Assembly (NCBI RefSeq): GCF_035046505.1
Contig: NC_089824.1
Location: forward strand, 223,776,244-223,840,243
Origin: Tiliqua scincoides
Lineage: Eukaryota > Chordata > Lepidosauria > Squamata > Scincidae
DNA length: 64,000 nt
Reading direction: 5' to 3'
The notes beneath the pieces are model-generated. The model saw nothing but the letters and a program-made list of their open reading frames with translations, ran no database searches and was not told the DNA's origin. Made by a program: the position numbers and the translations under genes. Below, in pieces: positions 11,311-22,700 of this stretch; the first letter of the stretch is position 1, and every line of letters begins with the position of its first letter.

Positions 11311-13729
11311 TATGTTTCACCCACAACTTTGGTGGGCTACAGGCCCCTTCTGCATGCTCAGCTGCCACCACCATCCACGCGTGCACAGTGGTGATGCTGG
11401 GGGGCCACTATGGCAGACCACCCCGAGTGCCACTCTCTGAAGAAGGCAGAGTGTGTGTGACGTGCGTGTCACCCAGTCTCTGCCAAGCAGAGCTCTGTGG
11501 AAGAGCCCGTCCACCTGCCCTCACAGCTAATCGGCTGCAAATCATGCCCCCCCCAGCAACTGCAGTGGCACAATGACATGCCGACATCATCATGTCACTG
11601 CCAGACTACTTCCAGGTGCCACGCTTAGTGCCTGCGCACCAGGCGCTGGTAGGCCTGAGCCCACTGCTGCCAGCAGCACCTACTGTTTGGCACTGTGAGT
11701 GGGGGTGTCATACAGCTTGGGGCGCAATGGGCCAGCAATGCCACTGCACAGGCACCCTCTGCAGTGGGAATTAGAACAATGGTTCTGTGTGGATATTGAG
11801 GGGTCCACCCTCACCCCTCAACCGACAGCTGCAAAGTTAGCAGGGTACACAGCATGAGCCCGACCGGATTCAGCTAACTTGGCATTTTAAACCCAGGTGC
11901 GTTTTGGGCATTCCGTATAGACACGCTCTGTGTGCACTTCTGAGGCCCACGTTAAGCATGTGACTCAGGCTCGCCAGTGTATAGGAAGTGCCCTGCAGGC
12001 TGAGAGGTCATGTTTGCCTGGAAGCCCCCAAGCAGGGTAGGAAGAAGCCCCTCCCGTGCTCAGTGCCATTGTGCCTCGGAAAACAGAGGCTTGCAAGGCA
12101 GCCTCCAACCAAAGGCAGATTTTTACTCCCCCATGGCTCTTGCCAGGCTCTCCTCTATGGGGGAGGCTTGATCTTGAGTGGGGCTGCCTGGCCATGCTGC
12201 TAGTTGGTCACCTGCTCTGTGAAACCATCTGGCTTTCTGCCGGCTGCTGTGCAATTGAAACCGAACACACTTGGTGGGTAAAGATTTCATCATCAAAGCA
12301 GTTACAACACACGGCAAATATCCAAGGGCAAAACTCGAGCCCCTCCGTTTCCTGTGGTGAGGTCTGGGCAGGCGGGCGGGCTTTCGCCAAGGGGCCTCAA
12401 CCGAAATGGTGAACTGTCCAGTTGGCAAATACCTTCAGGGTTGCTCAAGCTTCCTCCTTGCTCTTGCTCAGTTCCTTGCTGCATTTCTCCAGTGTTCCCC
12501 TTACCCTTTCCCAATCCTTTGCGTTGTGAAGAGTAGCTGAGAAGCAGAGTGACAGGGGCACATCCTGCCACTGCTTGGCGGAAGGCAGAACGGTCCCTTC
12601 CTCCTCCATAGCGGGAAGCCACAGCAGCCTCTCTGCGCACTCAGTGAAGAGCTGCTTCCCGACATGCAGGTGGGCCCAAGTGCTTCTGGCACACTGGTTC
12701 TCGTGCCCACACAGGCCATCTAGTATGAAGGCCAACTGTGAGCATCAGTTGAAGTGGGGCACATGACAGAGGAGGGGTGGAGTAGGGGCTGCAGCCACTT
12801 CCCCTCAGAGCCCTACTGGTGGGCTCTGTGAACATCATCTGGGCAAATCCATGGGCACTGGGAGGATTCCTCCTCTTGGTGAGTTGAGCAGCAAAGCACT
12901 TGGCCCTTCAGGAAGGGAAATCTTGTCTTCCTTTACTCCACATCCAACCTGTCCAGCCAATGGGTGCAGCACAAGCCCAGTAACTTCCAGGAGATGCTGA
13001 CACCACCAGGCTCAGAAGGGTCTTGCTGTTGAGGACAAGCACCGCGAAGGGAGGGGCAGGAATCAGCATAGCCAGAGTCTGTCAACTTTCCTCCCACATC
13101 TGTTGTGGTGGGCAGCGGGGAGACTCCAGTCGCTCACCATGCAGTTTGCCGCCCCTCTCGACAAATAGTTAAATTCCAAGCACAATTCTGGAGGGTAACG
13201 ATCAGCCCCAATTTCCCAGACACATTTTTTTTAAGTACTCTTGAGTGCAAACACCCAAAACTGGATGTAGCAAGATTTCCTGGTCAGGAAAACCATCAGG
13301 TCTGGGTGTGTCCAATTACTGTCAGCCTTTCAAAGTGCTCAGAGTTGAGACAGCAGCACTACTCAAAGGAAACCCGGATGAATCAGGCACGAGTTGAGAA
13401 GTTGCTTTGCTGCTGTGACCTGGACTTGAGACCACGGAGCAACAACAGAGGGAGGGAGGGAGGGAGGGAGAGTCCCTGAACTATTTACAGGGCATCAAGA
13501 GAAGGTGGTTTCTGCAGGTGGGAACAGCATTTCTTGATCATTTATTGTACTCGACAGTCTGTTTCAGAACAAGGCTTGCTTCACATATTAATCATGCCCT
13601 GCGAGGAGGAGATTTATGGATCAGCTGCTCTATCCATATGTTGATACTTGACAGTATGGAAAATGCTTCATAAATAAAACATAATGTTTCATGTTGCAAA
13701 ATGCACGTGGTTTCTAATGTGGAGACTGA
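11311..13729. other. unannotated spacer
   Basis: No gene or classifiable transposon seen. The only clear structure is a (GGGA)n microsatellite at 13,449-13,472. Reading frames of 60-124 codons show no recognisable domains. Confidence 0.5.
13449..13472 (+). repeat. (GGGA)n microsatellite
   Basis: Six uninterrupted four-base units in an otherwise non-repetitive stretch. The purine run could fold into a G-quadruplex, but nothing else supports a function. Confidence 0.85.
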
Positions 13730-13908
13730 GGGTCCAATCCTATCCCATGTTCCAGTGCCGGTGCAGCCGTGCCAATAGGGTGTGTGCTGCATCCTGTGGA
13801 GGGGAGGCAGTCACAGTGGCCTCTTCAAGGTATGGGAACATTTGTTCCCTTACCTTGGGGCTGCATTGCGGCTGTACCAGAGCTGGAAAATTAGATAGGA
13901 ATGGGCCC
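13730..13908. mobile_element. palindromic MITE with TGA target duplication
   Basis: 179 bp, left end GGGTCCAATCCTATCC and right end GGATAGGA-ATGGGCCC as imperfect inverted repeats. It is flanked by TGA on both sides (13727-13729 and 13909-13911). The interior shares 'gggaacatttgttcccttacctt' with the other copies. A 3-bp TNA duplication points to the PIF/Harbinger superfamily, inferred from TSD length rather than from any transposase. Confidence 0.8.
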
Positions 13909-13911
13909 TGA

Positions 13912-16900
13912 TCTCCCTACAGGAAATGAGGATCTCTGAAGAGACCTGACCCCCCCTTTTCCGAGGTCATAGCCCTTTCCCTACACAGCAGGTGGAAGCA
14001 GGGTTGCTCCACCCCTTGGTGGAGGAAAGCCTAAGGGCTTTGGGGGTGTTGGAAAGATTTCCAGATTCTTTTTACTGAAAACCTGTTTAGCAATGCTAAA
14101 CAGTCCAAGACCTTTAAAAGGGTTGGGAAGCTTTATTTCTACATTAGTAAATGAATTACACAAGCCAATTAATCCAGTTTGGATACAAATGTTCACCCCA
14201 GTCCGGTATATCTCAAAGCCACACCCAGTAGCCATTCAATTTACACTCTAACCCAAACAACTATAAATTTACTTGTAACTTCATATTGTAACTTGTAACT
14301 TGTAAATGTAGCAAGTTCAGGAAACTTCATCACATTATTTAGACCTATGTTTACTTTAGTTATGCAAGATTCTGGTTAACTCCCTTTGGGAAAATTATGA
14401 TCTACATGTTTTGCCAATCATTATTTCTTTGGGTCACTGTGGGTCACTGTGGGTCCTCCCCACCACAGTTAGAGAGGCTGCAAAAGGGGGGGGGCAAATC
14501 AGCAAGTGGCAACGCTGCCAGGTGCAGTGGGGCACCAGGAGTTCCCATGGAACATGAGGCAGCTGCAGCGGCAGAATCAAACGAGGTCCCTGTTTCTGGG
14601 CATCCAGAGCCCCTTGGCAGACAGATGCCTTGGCAGGAGGGGGCTGGATATGTCAGCTTGGGGGAGCCCTACCATAGGTTTGGGGTGCCATGTGCCAACC
14701 AGTACTGATCTGGTGCTAAACTTTCCAGGTACGTGCAGTGACTCTCAACGTGTGGGTGGGTGGCCATCAGGTCTGCCCCCTGGCAGCTCCGGCTTGTTGC
14801 CAGCTCCTGCACACTGGGGGGGGGGGAGCAGGCCTTTGGATGGATGCAGCCTCACAGATTTATCCATAATAAGAATTGTCCCTCCTGCTGGGTGATCGTT
14901 TGCTCCCAGCAACTAAATAAAAACTATGGTGGGGCAAATCCGTGGACATAAGTGGGCAATTGCCCCAGGAATTGAAGGGAAAGCCCAAAGGCGGGGGGAC
15001 GGGGAACTGGGACAGACTGGAAATACTGAAAAGCCAGAGAAAGGACAATAGGCTTCCTGAGTCTGCGGTTTTTATGCCAGTCCAGCCCCAGTGGAAGACC
15101 TGGTCATCATTCCCCAGCCTTTGGAGAGCTGTTGGGGCTTGCATGGCTGTGCTGAGCTGAACATTTCCATGTGATAGCTGCCTTGGCTCCTCTCTGGCTT
15201 CAGCGAGAGTTCAGGCTTCAGTTCAAGGGAACTGACCCAAGAATGAACTTGAGGGCTCCAGCCCATTAAGGTAGGTAAAGCAGAGCAGTGGGTTCAACCT
15301 CAGCTCATCTGTTGGGAGTGCAACACTGGTCTGATACTAGAGCAGCCTGCTGGAGCACTGGGTTCAAATGCGCCAGTTCATCATGTGCCAGTTCAGCCAT
15401 CCATTCCGAGGGGGAAAGTTGGGATAGCTGGCAACAAGAATCAGAGGAGAGAGAACCTGGTGCCCTGCCTTGGCTGGGAAAGTGTCCAGCCCAGTTAATG
15501 GTCAGGAATAGCCTTTCCCGAGAGAGGCAGAGTATTTCCGGCCTGGGTGTTCGGAGGGCTTTAGGATACCCCTCGGTGACACATTCTGGCTGGGAATCTG
15601 AAGTCTGGGCAAGGCACAGAGCAGGCAGCTCACAAGGGAGAAAACAAGATGGTGGCAGTAGGCAGGGTGGCAAAGCTGTTCTTCCCCCCCCCCCCGAATG
15701 TGCACAAGGCTCCCTTAGACAGGGTCCCTAAGGGGGCTTCATGAAATGGTGTCAACCTGCTGAGCTGTGCTGGGCCAGAGACACTCCTTGGATGAAGTGG
15801 CTGCATTGCAACAGCTTTGACTGGCTCGGGTTTTCCAATGTTTGAAACATTGAGCACAGCAAACTTCCTCTGCTGTGGCAACCGCTGCACGTTACTCAGA
15901 CAACTTTTTGTTTGTCAGCCCCGGAAACCAGAGCTCTTGCCAACAGTTGTGTTCTGACAGGATTTGGGGGTCCTTCGGCACACGGCAAAATGGCAGGACA
16001 AACCTCACTTTCCTGGACATCAAACTCAATTTGACAATTGGGCGTAGTGGACTTCCTGAGAATGTTGGCCTTGTGGGGCAGGGGCTAGGATTGTAGGCAG
16101 ACCAGGGAGGTAACTCTGAGGCTGCTCCGGGGCAAGTGGGGCATCTCTGCTGCCTTTGGCAGAGCCATCCTGCAGTGGCTCTGCGACGCCATGGCAGGGG
16201 ATAAGGAAGAGCAGCCCCCGCTGTGTGTCATGGCGCCCAGGAAGGTTGTCTTCAACCCTTGGCAGGCATTCTTTTGAGGCCTGAGTGGGGAAGAACAGCT
16301 GCTGGCATGACAGCTCCAGGGGCATCAGAGGGAACTGGCAGAATCAGCCCCGGAGCCCACTTTTGCAGGCCTTGGGGCACAGAGGGCATCCCATGAAGTG
16401 GCACAAGAATGGGATCCACTGGGACCTCACCTTCTGGGAAGGCTTCCCAATTGGTGTGGCTGCTCATGTCAGAGCTGCCCAATTCCGGGCCTCTGCAGCA
16501 CTGAAGTGGGTCATGAGCACACGGAAATTCAGGTCAGAAAAGGTGAAGTGCTGGGTGAGGGTTTTCATACTGCAGTGCCCGAGACACAGGGCTCCAGCAC
16601 CAAACAGCTGACACCGCCTCGTTTGTAGGCAGGTGGCTTTCAAGAGCTGATACTGGGGCTTGTGTGGAGCCAGGAGTGCCATGGAACCTTAGCTTGGAGA
16701 GGCCATTGAGATGGGCTTAGTTCCCAACACCAGAGCCAATGACACCTGTAAGAGCAGGGAGTGCCATGGTCTTAGGTGCCAGGTAAGGTTGGAAGAAAGG
16801 TGGCCCTACCACCTGAGCACCTGATGTGGGTTTAGTCCACCTGTGGGAGGAAGAGAATTTGGCCAGCACTCTGGTGGGGCTCATGGCAGCCCTGGCTTGT

Positions 16901-18460
16901 CTTGCCAAGGCTTGTGGCATGCAGGATTCCACATCAACCTGGGACACAGCATAAATGGGAAGAGTGGGCCAGCTCCAGTTGCAGCACGGGGGGTGGCCCC
17001 ACTGACTGAGGGGGTGCATGAGCGAACCCCCATTGAGCAAGACAAGGGAGGTGGCAAGCTCGGAGGAAGAGGAGGGTAGGCGGTGAGAACCAGGTTGCCC
17101 CATAGGATGGAATTGTACTGGGATTAGACCTGGCAGGGCCGGACTACAAGACATGTGTAAATCTCTGTGCAAATAAGCCCCTTTCCTGAGAGCATCGTCC
17201 GTTCACGGGTGGACTGGGTGCACAGAGGATATCTCAGAATAACCCCTTGGGTGCCTTGCTACCCGCTCCCAGCATGAGGCAGCGCACCCTGGGGATATCA
17301 CCAAGGGCAAGGGGCCTCAGCCTCTCCTTGGGGAAAGGACCAGGCAGAGCAGTTCTGAAGCAAAGGCCTGCACTGCTACAGGGAGGCCTGGCCTGTGGGA
17401 GAGGCTGGGTTGCACCAAGCGTTTGCAGGAAGCGATTGTGGCCCTTTGAGCTCGCTCTCCAGCTGGCAGGCCCCTCAAAGAGCATAGTTGTTGGGTGAAG
17501 GGGGTGGACTCCACTAGCATCTCTCTGGGTGGCTTGCTATGGGCCAGGAAGGATCTCCAGTGCCCAGATGTTGAGCTGCAGCAGTCACCCAGAAGCTTTC
17601 AAGGCTGTGGACATGAAGGAAGCCAAGAGGTAGGATTGGGGGACTGGGTTTTTGTGCAGCAGGCATGTAAGCTCCATTCTGGTCTGGAAAATAAATACTC
17701 AGAGGACTCCCCGAGCATCTAACTGTAGTTGTGTACCCATCCCCCCCCCCCCGGCTACTGTGGTGATAGCTAGCCTGGCTTGGCAGGCCGTGAGGGTTCT
17801 TGGAAGAAGCTGCGCAGAGGTAGCAATAGGGAGTGTGTCGTTTAATTGCTGCAAGTAAGCCTAATTGGCCAGAACAGAAAGTCCAGGCCTGGGCATGTCT
17901 GGGGCAAGCAAAGCTCAGGTGAGAGGCAACCTGGGTGCCTGGGGAGGAGAGGGAGAGGAAGGGTGCCAAGGGGCATTCCCTTTGCCTTTGGATGGGCAGA
18001 CCAGGCAGAAGCATGTCAAAGGGCAGTGGGGCAGCAGGAAGGCTTGTGCGAACCGAGGAAGTGTGTCAGGCACCTCTACCCACGGCTGACACACGAGGGG
18101 TGCCCTGAATATTGGAGTGGTTCAACACAGCTGTGCCTGACTCATGTGTAGACACACACACTGTCAAGTGGTTTTCATATTACAGTAGTGTGGTTTCACT
18201 CCAGGGTGTGACTTGCGGAAGTGCTTTCTTAGTCACCTCCGGACAACCACACGCAAAGGGTGAATCCTGGGCCTCTGGAAAGCTCCACCGGCCAGGCGCA
18301 GAAAGAGGCTGCAGCTCAGGAAGGCGGCAGGCATTGCTGGAGGCCTGCATCATGCAGGGCTACACAGGGCCTATTTGAGGCAGCTACCCCACCAAATCCA
18401 CCCCACACACACACACTTGGCAACGTCCAGCCCATACAAACACTGAGCAGAGGACTGTGG
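13912..18460. other. unannotated spacer
   Basis: No exon, RNA gene or confidently classified repeat. A reversed poly-A-like segment at about 14,120-14,140 and the short 'taacttg' tandem near 14,280-14,305 are the only visible structures. Several C8-C11 and G8-G10 runs occur. Confidence 0.45.
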
Positions 18461-18549
18461 CTGCGATCCTGTGCATGCTTTCCTGGGAGTAAGCCCCATT
18501 GAACTCCATGGGACTTACTTCTGAGTAGGCAAGCATAGGGTTGGGCTGT
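18461..18549. mobile_element. short palindromic repeat (ACTCAGAAGTAAGTCC family)
   Basis: About 90 bp: CTGCGATCCTGTGCATGCTT..., then GGGAGTAAGCCCCATTGAA, CTCCATGGGACTTACTTCTG, and AGCATAGGGTTGGGC at the right. Left and right halves are complementary, giving a hairpin. A second degraded copy lies at 26,588-26,662. Likely a MITE; superfamily unknown. Confidence 0.65.
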
Positions 18550-19627
18550 GTGTCTTTTTAGCTGGACGCCATATGTGTTTCCCATCGCCAGCCCTGGAAG
18601 CCTGCTCCCCACGGATGAATAGATACTACATGTAGAGAGCAAGAGTGCCACAGCTGCCCCTCGGGCGCCTCCCTTGGCACCACTGATCCACAGTAAATAG
18701 AGAGCCATGCCATGCGCCTGCCCCCCCCTCGCTGCTGGGGAAGTCCATGTGCTGCCTGACAAGGTGAAGAGCCAACCCCTGTGCACTTGTTAACCATCTT
18801 GAGAGCTGCGCTTCCCTCCGCCTGCTCTTCCCGTCACCTGAGCCTGCAAAGGGACACCGGGGAGGAAGAATGAGCCTGCAGGCTCCAGCAGACCAGGCAC
18901 CAATTGCCTGCACAGTCAGCTTCTTGTGAGTCCAGCAGAGCAGCGGTGTGGGGCTCCGTTATGCAGGAGGGAGCGGTAAGCTGCTTGTGCCGTCACGCCT
19001 TCCTTGCCTGCCCTGCAAAGTGGACCTGGGATTGGTTTCCGGGGCTTGCCAGAAATGACCCCCACCCCACAAAGTATGTCAAATGGCACAGCTACATGTG
19101 TGCACTTGAACGGAGCTCAGCAAAGTGTCTGGGAGCTGATCAGAGCCGGGCAAGGGATGAGATGGGAAGATGAGCCCTCAGAGGAAAGCCCCCTAATTCA
19201 GTTGCACAATCCAGCAGGTCCCCATTGGGAAATGCTGCCTTTCTGACTGCCTGGCTCAGAGGCTTCCTTTAAGTTCAAGCAGGGGGTGAGGTTTCCTGCC
19301 AGTCCCTGCCCCAGAGAGCAGAAAGAAGGGCTGGGGCAGCACTCCTGCCTGGAAGGAATGGGGGAGAGGTTATCAGTGGCTCCCTGGTCTCCTGCTGCCT
19401 CGGGCACTCTCTCTGCCCCCCCCCCTTCGCTGGAAGTGGCTCCAGGAACGCAAGCAGAGATGGGCAGCTCTTGCAGCACCTCCTGGGCCAGCCTCTTCTG
19501 CTCCTCTTGCATCAGGGCCAGGACTGCATGACAACAGCAGCCTGTCAGGAAAGGCTGCCGTTCCATCATCAGGGTGACTTGTGAGCCTCGCCCCCAAAGC
19601 AGGGCTGTCCAGCCTTCTTCTGGGCTC

Positions 19628-19635
19628 TATATAAG
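19628..19635 (+). promoter_or_regulatory. TGM3: TATA box of the TGM3 gene
   Basis: TATATAAG, 102 bp upstream of the ATG at 19,730. It predicts a transcription start near 19,658-19,662 and a 5' UTR of about 70 nt. A CG-rich CCTCGCCCCC motif lies just upstream (about 19,585-19,595) and could bind Sp1/KLF factors, which drive epidermal genes; that part is inference. No acceptor-like exon is needed upstream, because the TATA-to-ATG interval is continuous. Confidence 0.75.
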
Positions 19636-19729
19636 ATGCCTCCTCAGACCTTCCAAGCTTCATCCTACCACAGCACAGAACTGCCTGGAGGAGTCCCACA
19701 CCCCACAAGCAAGAGGAGAGCAAGAGACC

Positions 19730-19736
19730 ATGGCTG
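19730..19736 (+). CDS. TGM3: TGM3 coding exon 1
   Basis: Only ATG GCT G is coding, followed by the donor GTGAGT, leaving phase 1. This 7-nt coding exon (Met-Ala plus one base) is typical of the TGM3/TGM6 group. It explains why no long ORF marks the start. Confidence 0.8.
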
Positions 19737-22700
19737 GTGAGTGCCACGGACCAAGGCGCTGGTGGTGCCTGGGAAGCCCTGGCGTGGGCAGCAGCGACTT
19801 GATGGGCCTGTCTGGCCAGAGGGGGGCCAGGCTTCCTGCTGTGAAGTGCTGTGGAGATGGAGTGGGCTGGCCTCCTCCTCCCCAGCCACACCCCACCACG
19901 CACAGAAGCCATAGCCCATCCAGGTGCCAGGAGGACCTTGGCGTCCACCAGTGGCTGCTGCCAAGTGCAAGGCTGGGTTGGTCGTCTTCCGCTTAGTGGA
20001 ATCAAGGCTGATGCAGGGCAGAGCCTGGTTCATTGCGCCCGTGAACAGAATGCAAGGCCAGTGGACACCCAGCAGGTGTGAAGGGCTTAATCAGCCAGGC
20101 TTACTGAGGTGCCAGGAGGAGCCAGGCTCTGTTTTGGTTCTCGGATCCTCTGATCCAGGTGTCAAGCCAGGCTTGCCCTGATCCCCTCTGTGTGCCCCTG
20201 GACCAGCCCCACTGAGGCAGCCCCGTCCTCCACATCCCACTCAGGCAGCACCAACCTCCTTGCAGGGGGTGCGTCTGGTGGGCAGAGCCATACCCTGAAA
20301 GGGTACAGGGCCTGATCCCAACAAAGCAGTCTGCCTGCAAGTGATGCACTGCCAGTGTGTGCACTGAGGCTGCCAGCACATGTGCCTGGCGGCTGTGAGC
20401 AAGCACCAAGGGAGGAGCCACCCACCGCCAGTGCTGGGGGTGGGTGATTGAAGGAACAGGGGAGAAGGGGGTGGGTCCTGAGGGCACCCATGTGAGGCAA
20501 GATCCTAGCCCTGTTCCGTCCCTTATGCTCCTTGGTTCTGTGCCAGCAAAATGGCTGGCTCAGATCCAAGGAGCCCCATTGGGGCAGTGAAGGTTTGCCT
20601 CAGGGTAGGGGACAAGTGTTCCCTCACCTTGAGGAAGCTTCTGCAACGGCCACCTCAGAGGGTGCATCAGCCGCGGTTAGTCAGGACTGGGCTGACAGTT
20701 ACAATTACTGACTCGCCACAAAGCCACAGCTCCCCACAGGCCAGGCTTCGGCTGGGGCTGCCGTCCCTGCTGTGCGCCTGACGCGGGTGGAGAAGAGTGT
20801 CAGTGGGGAGTGCTGCCCCTCCCCCTCACGAAGAGCCTTGGCAGCAGCACCTGGCCAACATGCAGGTACTTGCTGATGCCAGCTGGGTCAAGCCATCTTT
20901 CAGGTGCTGCCCAGCAAAGCTGAGCGCCTGGACCCCAGCAGGGGGTTGCCGAGGGTCCCTCTGCGGATGCAGGAGACACTTGGGCAGGCTAGTCCCTGAC
21001 AGCCAGGCCCAGCAGGACCCAAACTGCGAGGATCTCAAACACAAGGAGGGGAGAAAACCCGGCCCACCTCCCTGCCTGCCTGGCCGCCCGCCTTTGTGTT
21101 CATGACAGAAGGAGCAATAAATCCATCGCGGTGCTGGGAGTGCGGCTCCCACTGTCTCCGTGCAGCATTGCCCGTATTGCTCCAGTGCTCACGGAAGGCG
21201 GCCAGCCCAATTCTGAGCTCCCCGCCTGGCTGGGCTCAAAGTTATAACTTGGTCCTCCACTTCCTGGTCTTGGTGACGGCTCCTCTTGGAGGCTGCTGGT
21301 GTGCATGTCCAAGCCAAACCTGCCATCACGAGCAGAAGTGGCACCTGGCTGGAAGCAGGCACAGGAGCACACGAGGGAACAGCCGCAGTGGCACCAGCCA
21401 CCTGTGGTGTCTCCTTTGCAGTGCTGCCTTCAGTGTTCCCCTCTGGCAAGGGTGTGTCCTCCTGCCCTAACACCCTCACCCAGGCCTCTGATCAGGGTGG
21501 CAAAGGGGGAGCTCTTGGGCACTCTGTGAGAGGAGAGCTGGGTGGGCTCTAACCTAATCAGAGGGCATAGCTGTTCCAGATGAATGAATCCAGGGTAACG
21601 TGGGTAAGGTCTTGCTTGAGTAGCATCGTCACACCAGCGTCCTGGGTTTTCCTAGGGAATGGAGGCTATGCAAGGAAGGGGGAAGGGGACTACACAACGC
21701 CTCCCCCCTCCTTCCTGCACATTCATTGTGCATTCATTGAACATAGAATCGCCAAGGTGGAAGAGACCTACAACACTGCTCCCACTAGGCAGGGGTGCCA
21801 AACATAAGGCCTGGGGGTCAGATGCCGGCCCCAGAAGCTTGTTAATGGGGCTCTCTCAGTGCCACACATTCAGAAGCACCACTTCTGCCAAGGCTCTGGG
21901 AAGGAGAGTCAGCAGGAAGCCACAGAAAGCAAGAAACGCTATGAGGGACGAGGCAGACCAAGAGGAACGAGAAAGAGAAATGCCGCCAAGGTGCTGGGAG
22001 AGCCCAGTTATCACGCAGGCAGCCGTCTCAGAAGCACCACTTCTGCCGAGGCGTCACTTTGCAGAGCACGTCTCAGTAGCTGAGCTGAGAAGCGACACCT
22101 CCGCTGAAGCGCCACTGCTGAAAGGACAGCCTGTGTGATAATTGGGGCTCCCATATCTTGGAAATATGGTCAAGATTTGCACTTTTTCTCTTCTGTCATT
22201 TGCAGCTAATGAGTTTCTAGGTGAGAACAAAGTGCTGATTTCTGGCTGTCATCGGCTTAATGTTGTAACTTCCTGCTTAATAATGTAACTTCCAACCCTC
22301 AGCAGGTGGCATGAAAGCTATTTGGCCCACTGTATCAGATGTGTTTGACACCCCTGCTCTAAAGTATGCACTGAGTGACTGTGCACCTCTAAGCCAAGCG
22401 CAGCGCGCGTGTAGCTTGGTAACAGAGAAGTTGGCAATGACGTGATGACACCGTCTCTGAATGTCCGGAACTGATGCCATGCAGCTACGGAAGGGGCCCA
22501 GGCACCAACACAGACCCCCTACAGGGAACACTGCCTAGAAGATTTATCAAGTGCAGTCCCTGCCAATGCAGGCGGTCCACAGCTGCAACATCCCTGGCAG
22601 GTGGCTCCCTGCTTAAAGACCTCCAAGCACCTGCCAAGGCAGACCGTTCCTCTGCCAAGCAGTTTCTTACCATCATAGATGCCAAGGCTGCTCTGCTGGG

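Noticed and set aside
13105-13479. 124-codon + strand frame as a small gene
   Set aside because: No recognisable domain or start context, and its end runs through a (GGGA)n microsatellite.
1-19600. A further transglutaminase copy or its exons upstream of TGM3
   Set aside because: I looked for NPW, GQCWVF, NFHVWNE and YKYPEG-like frames and saw none.
21874-22090. Tandem 'aagcaccacttctgcc' blocks as a minisatellite or coding repeat
   Set aside because: Only two clear blocks (21,874 and 22,033), and they lie inside a hAT-like element in an intron.
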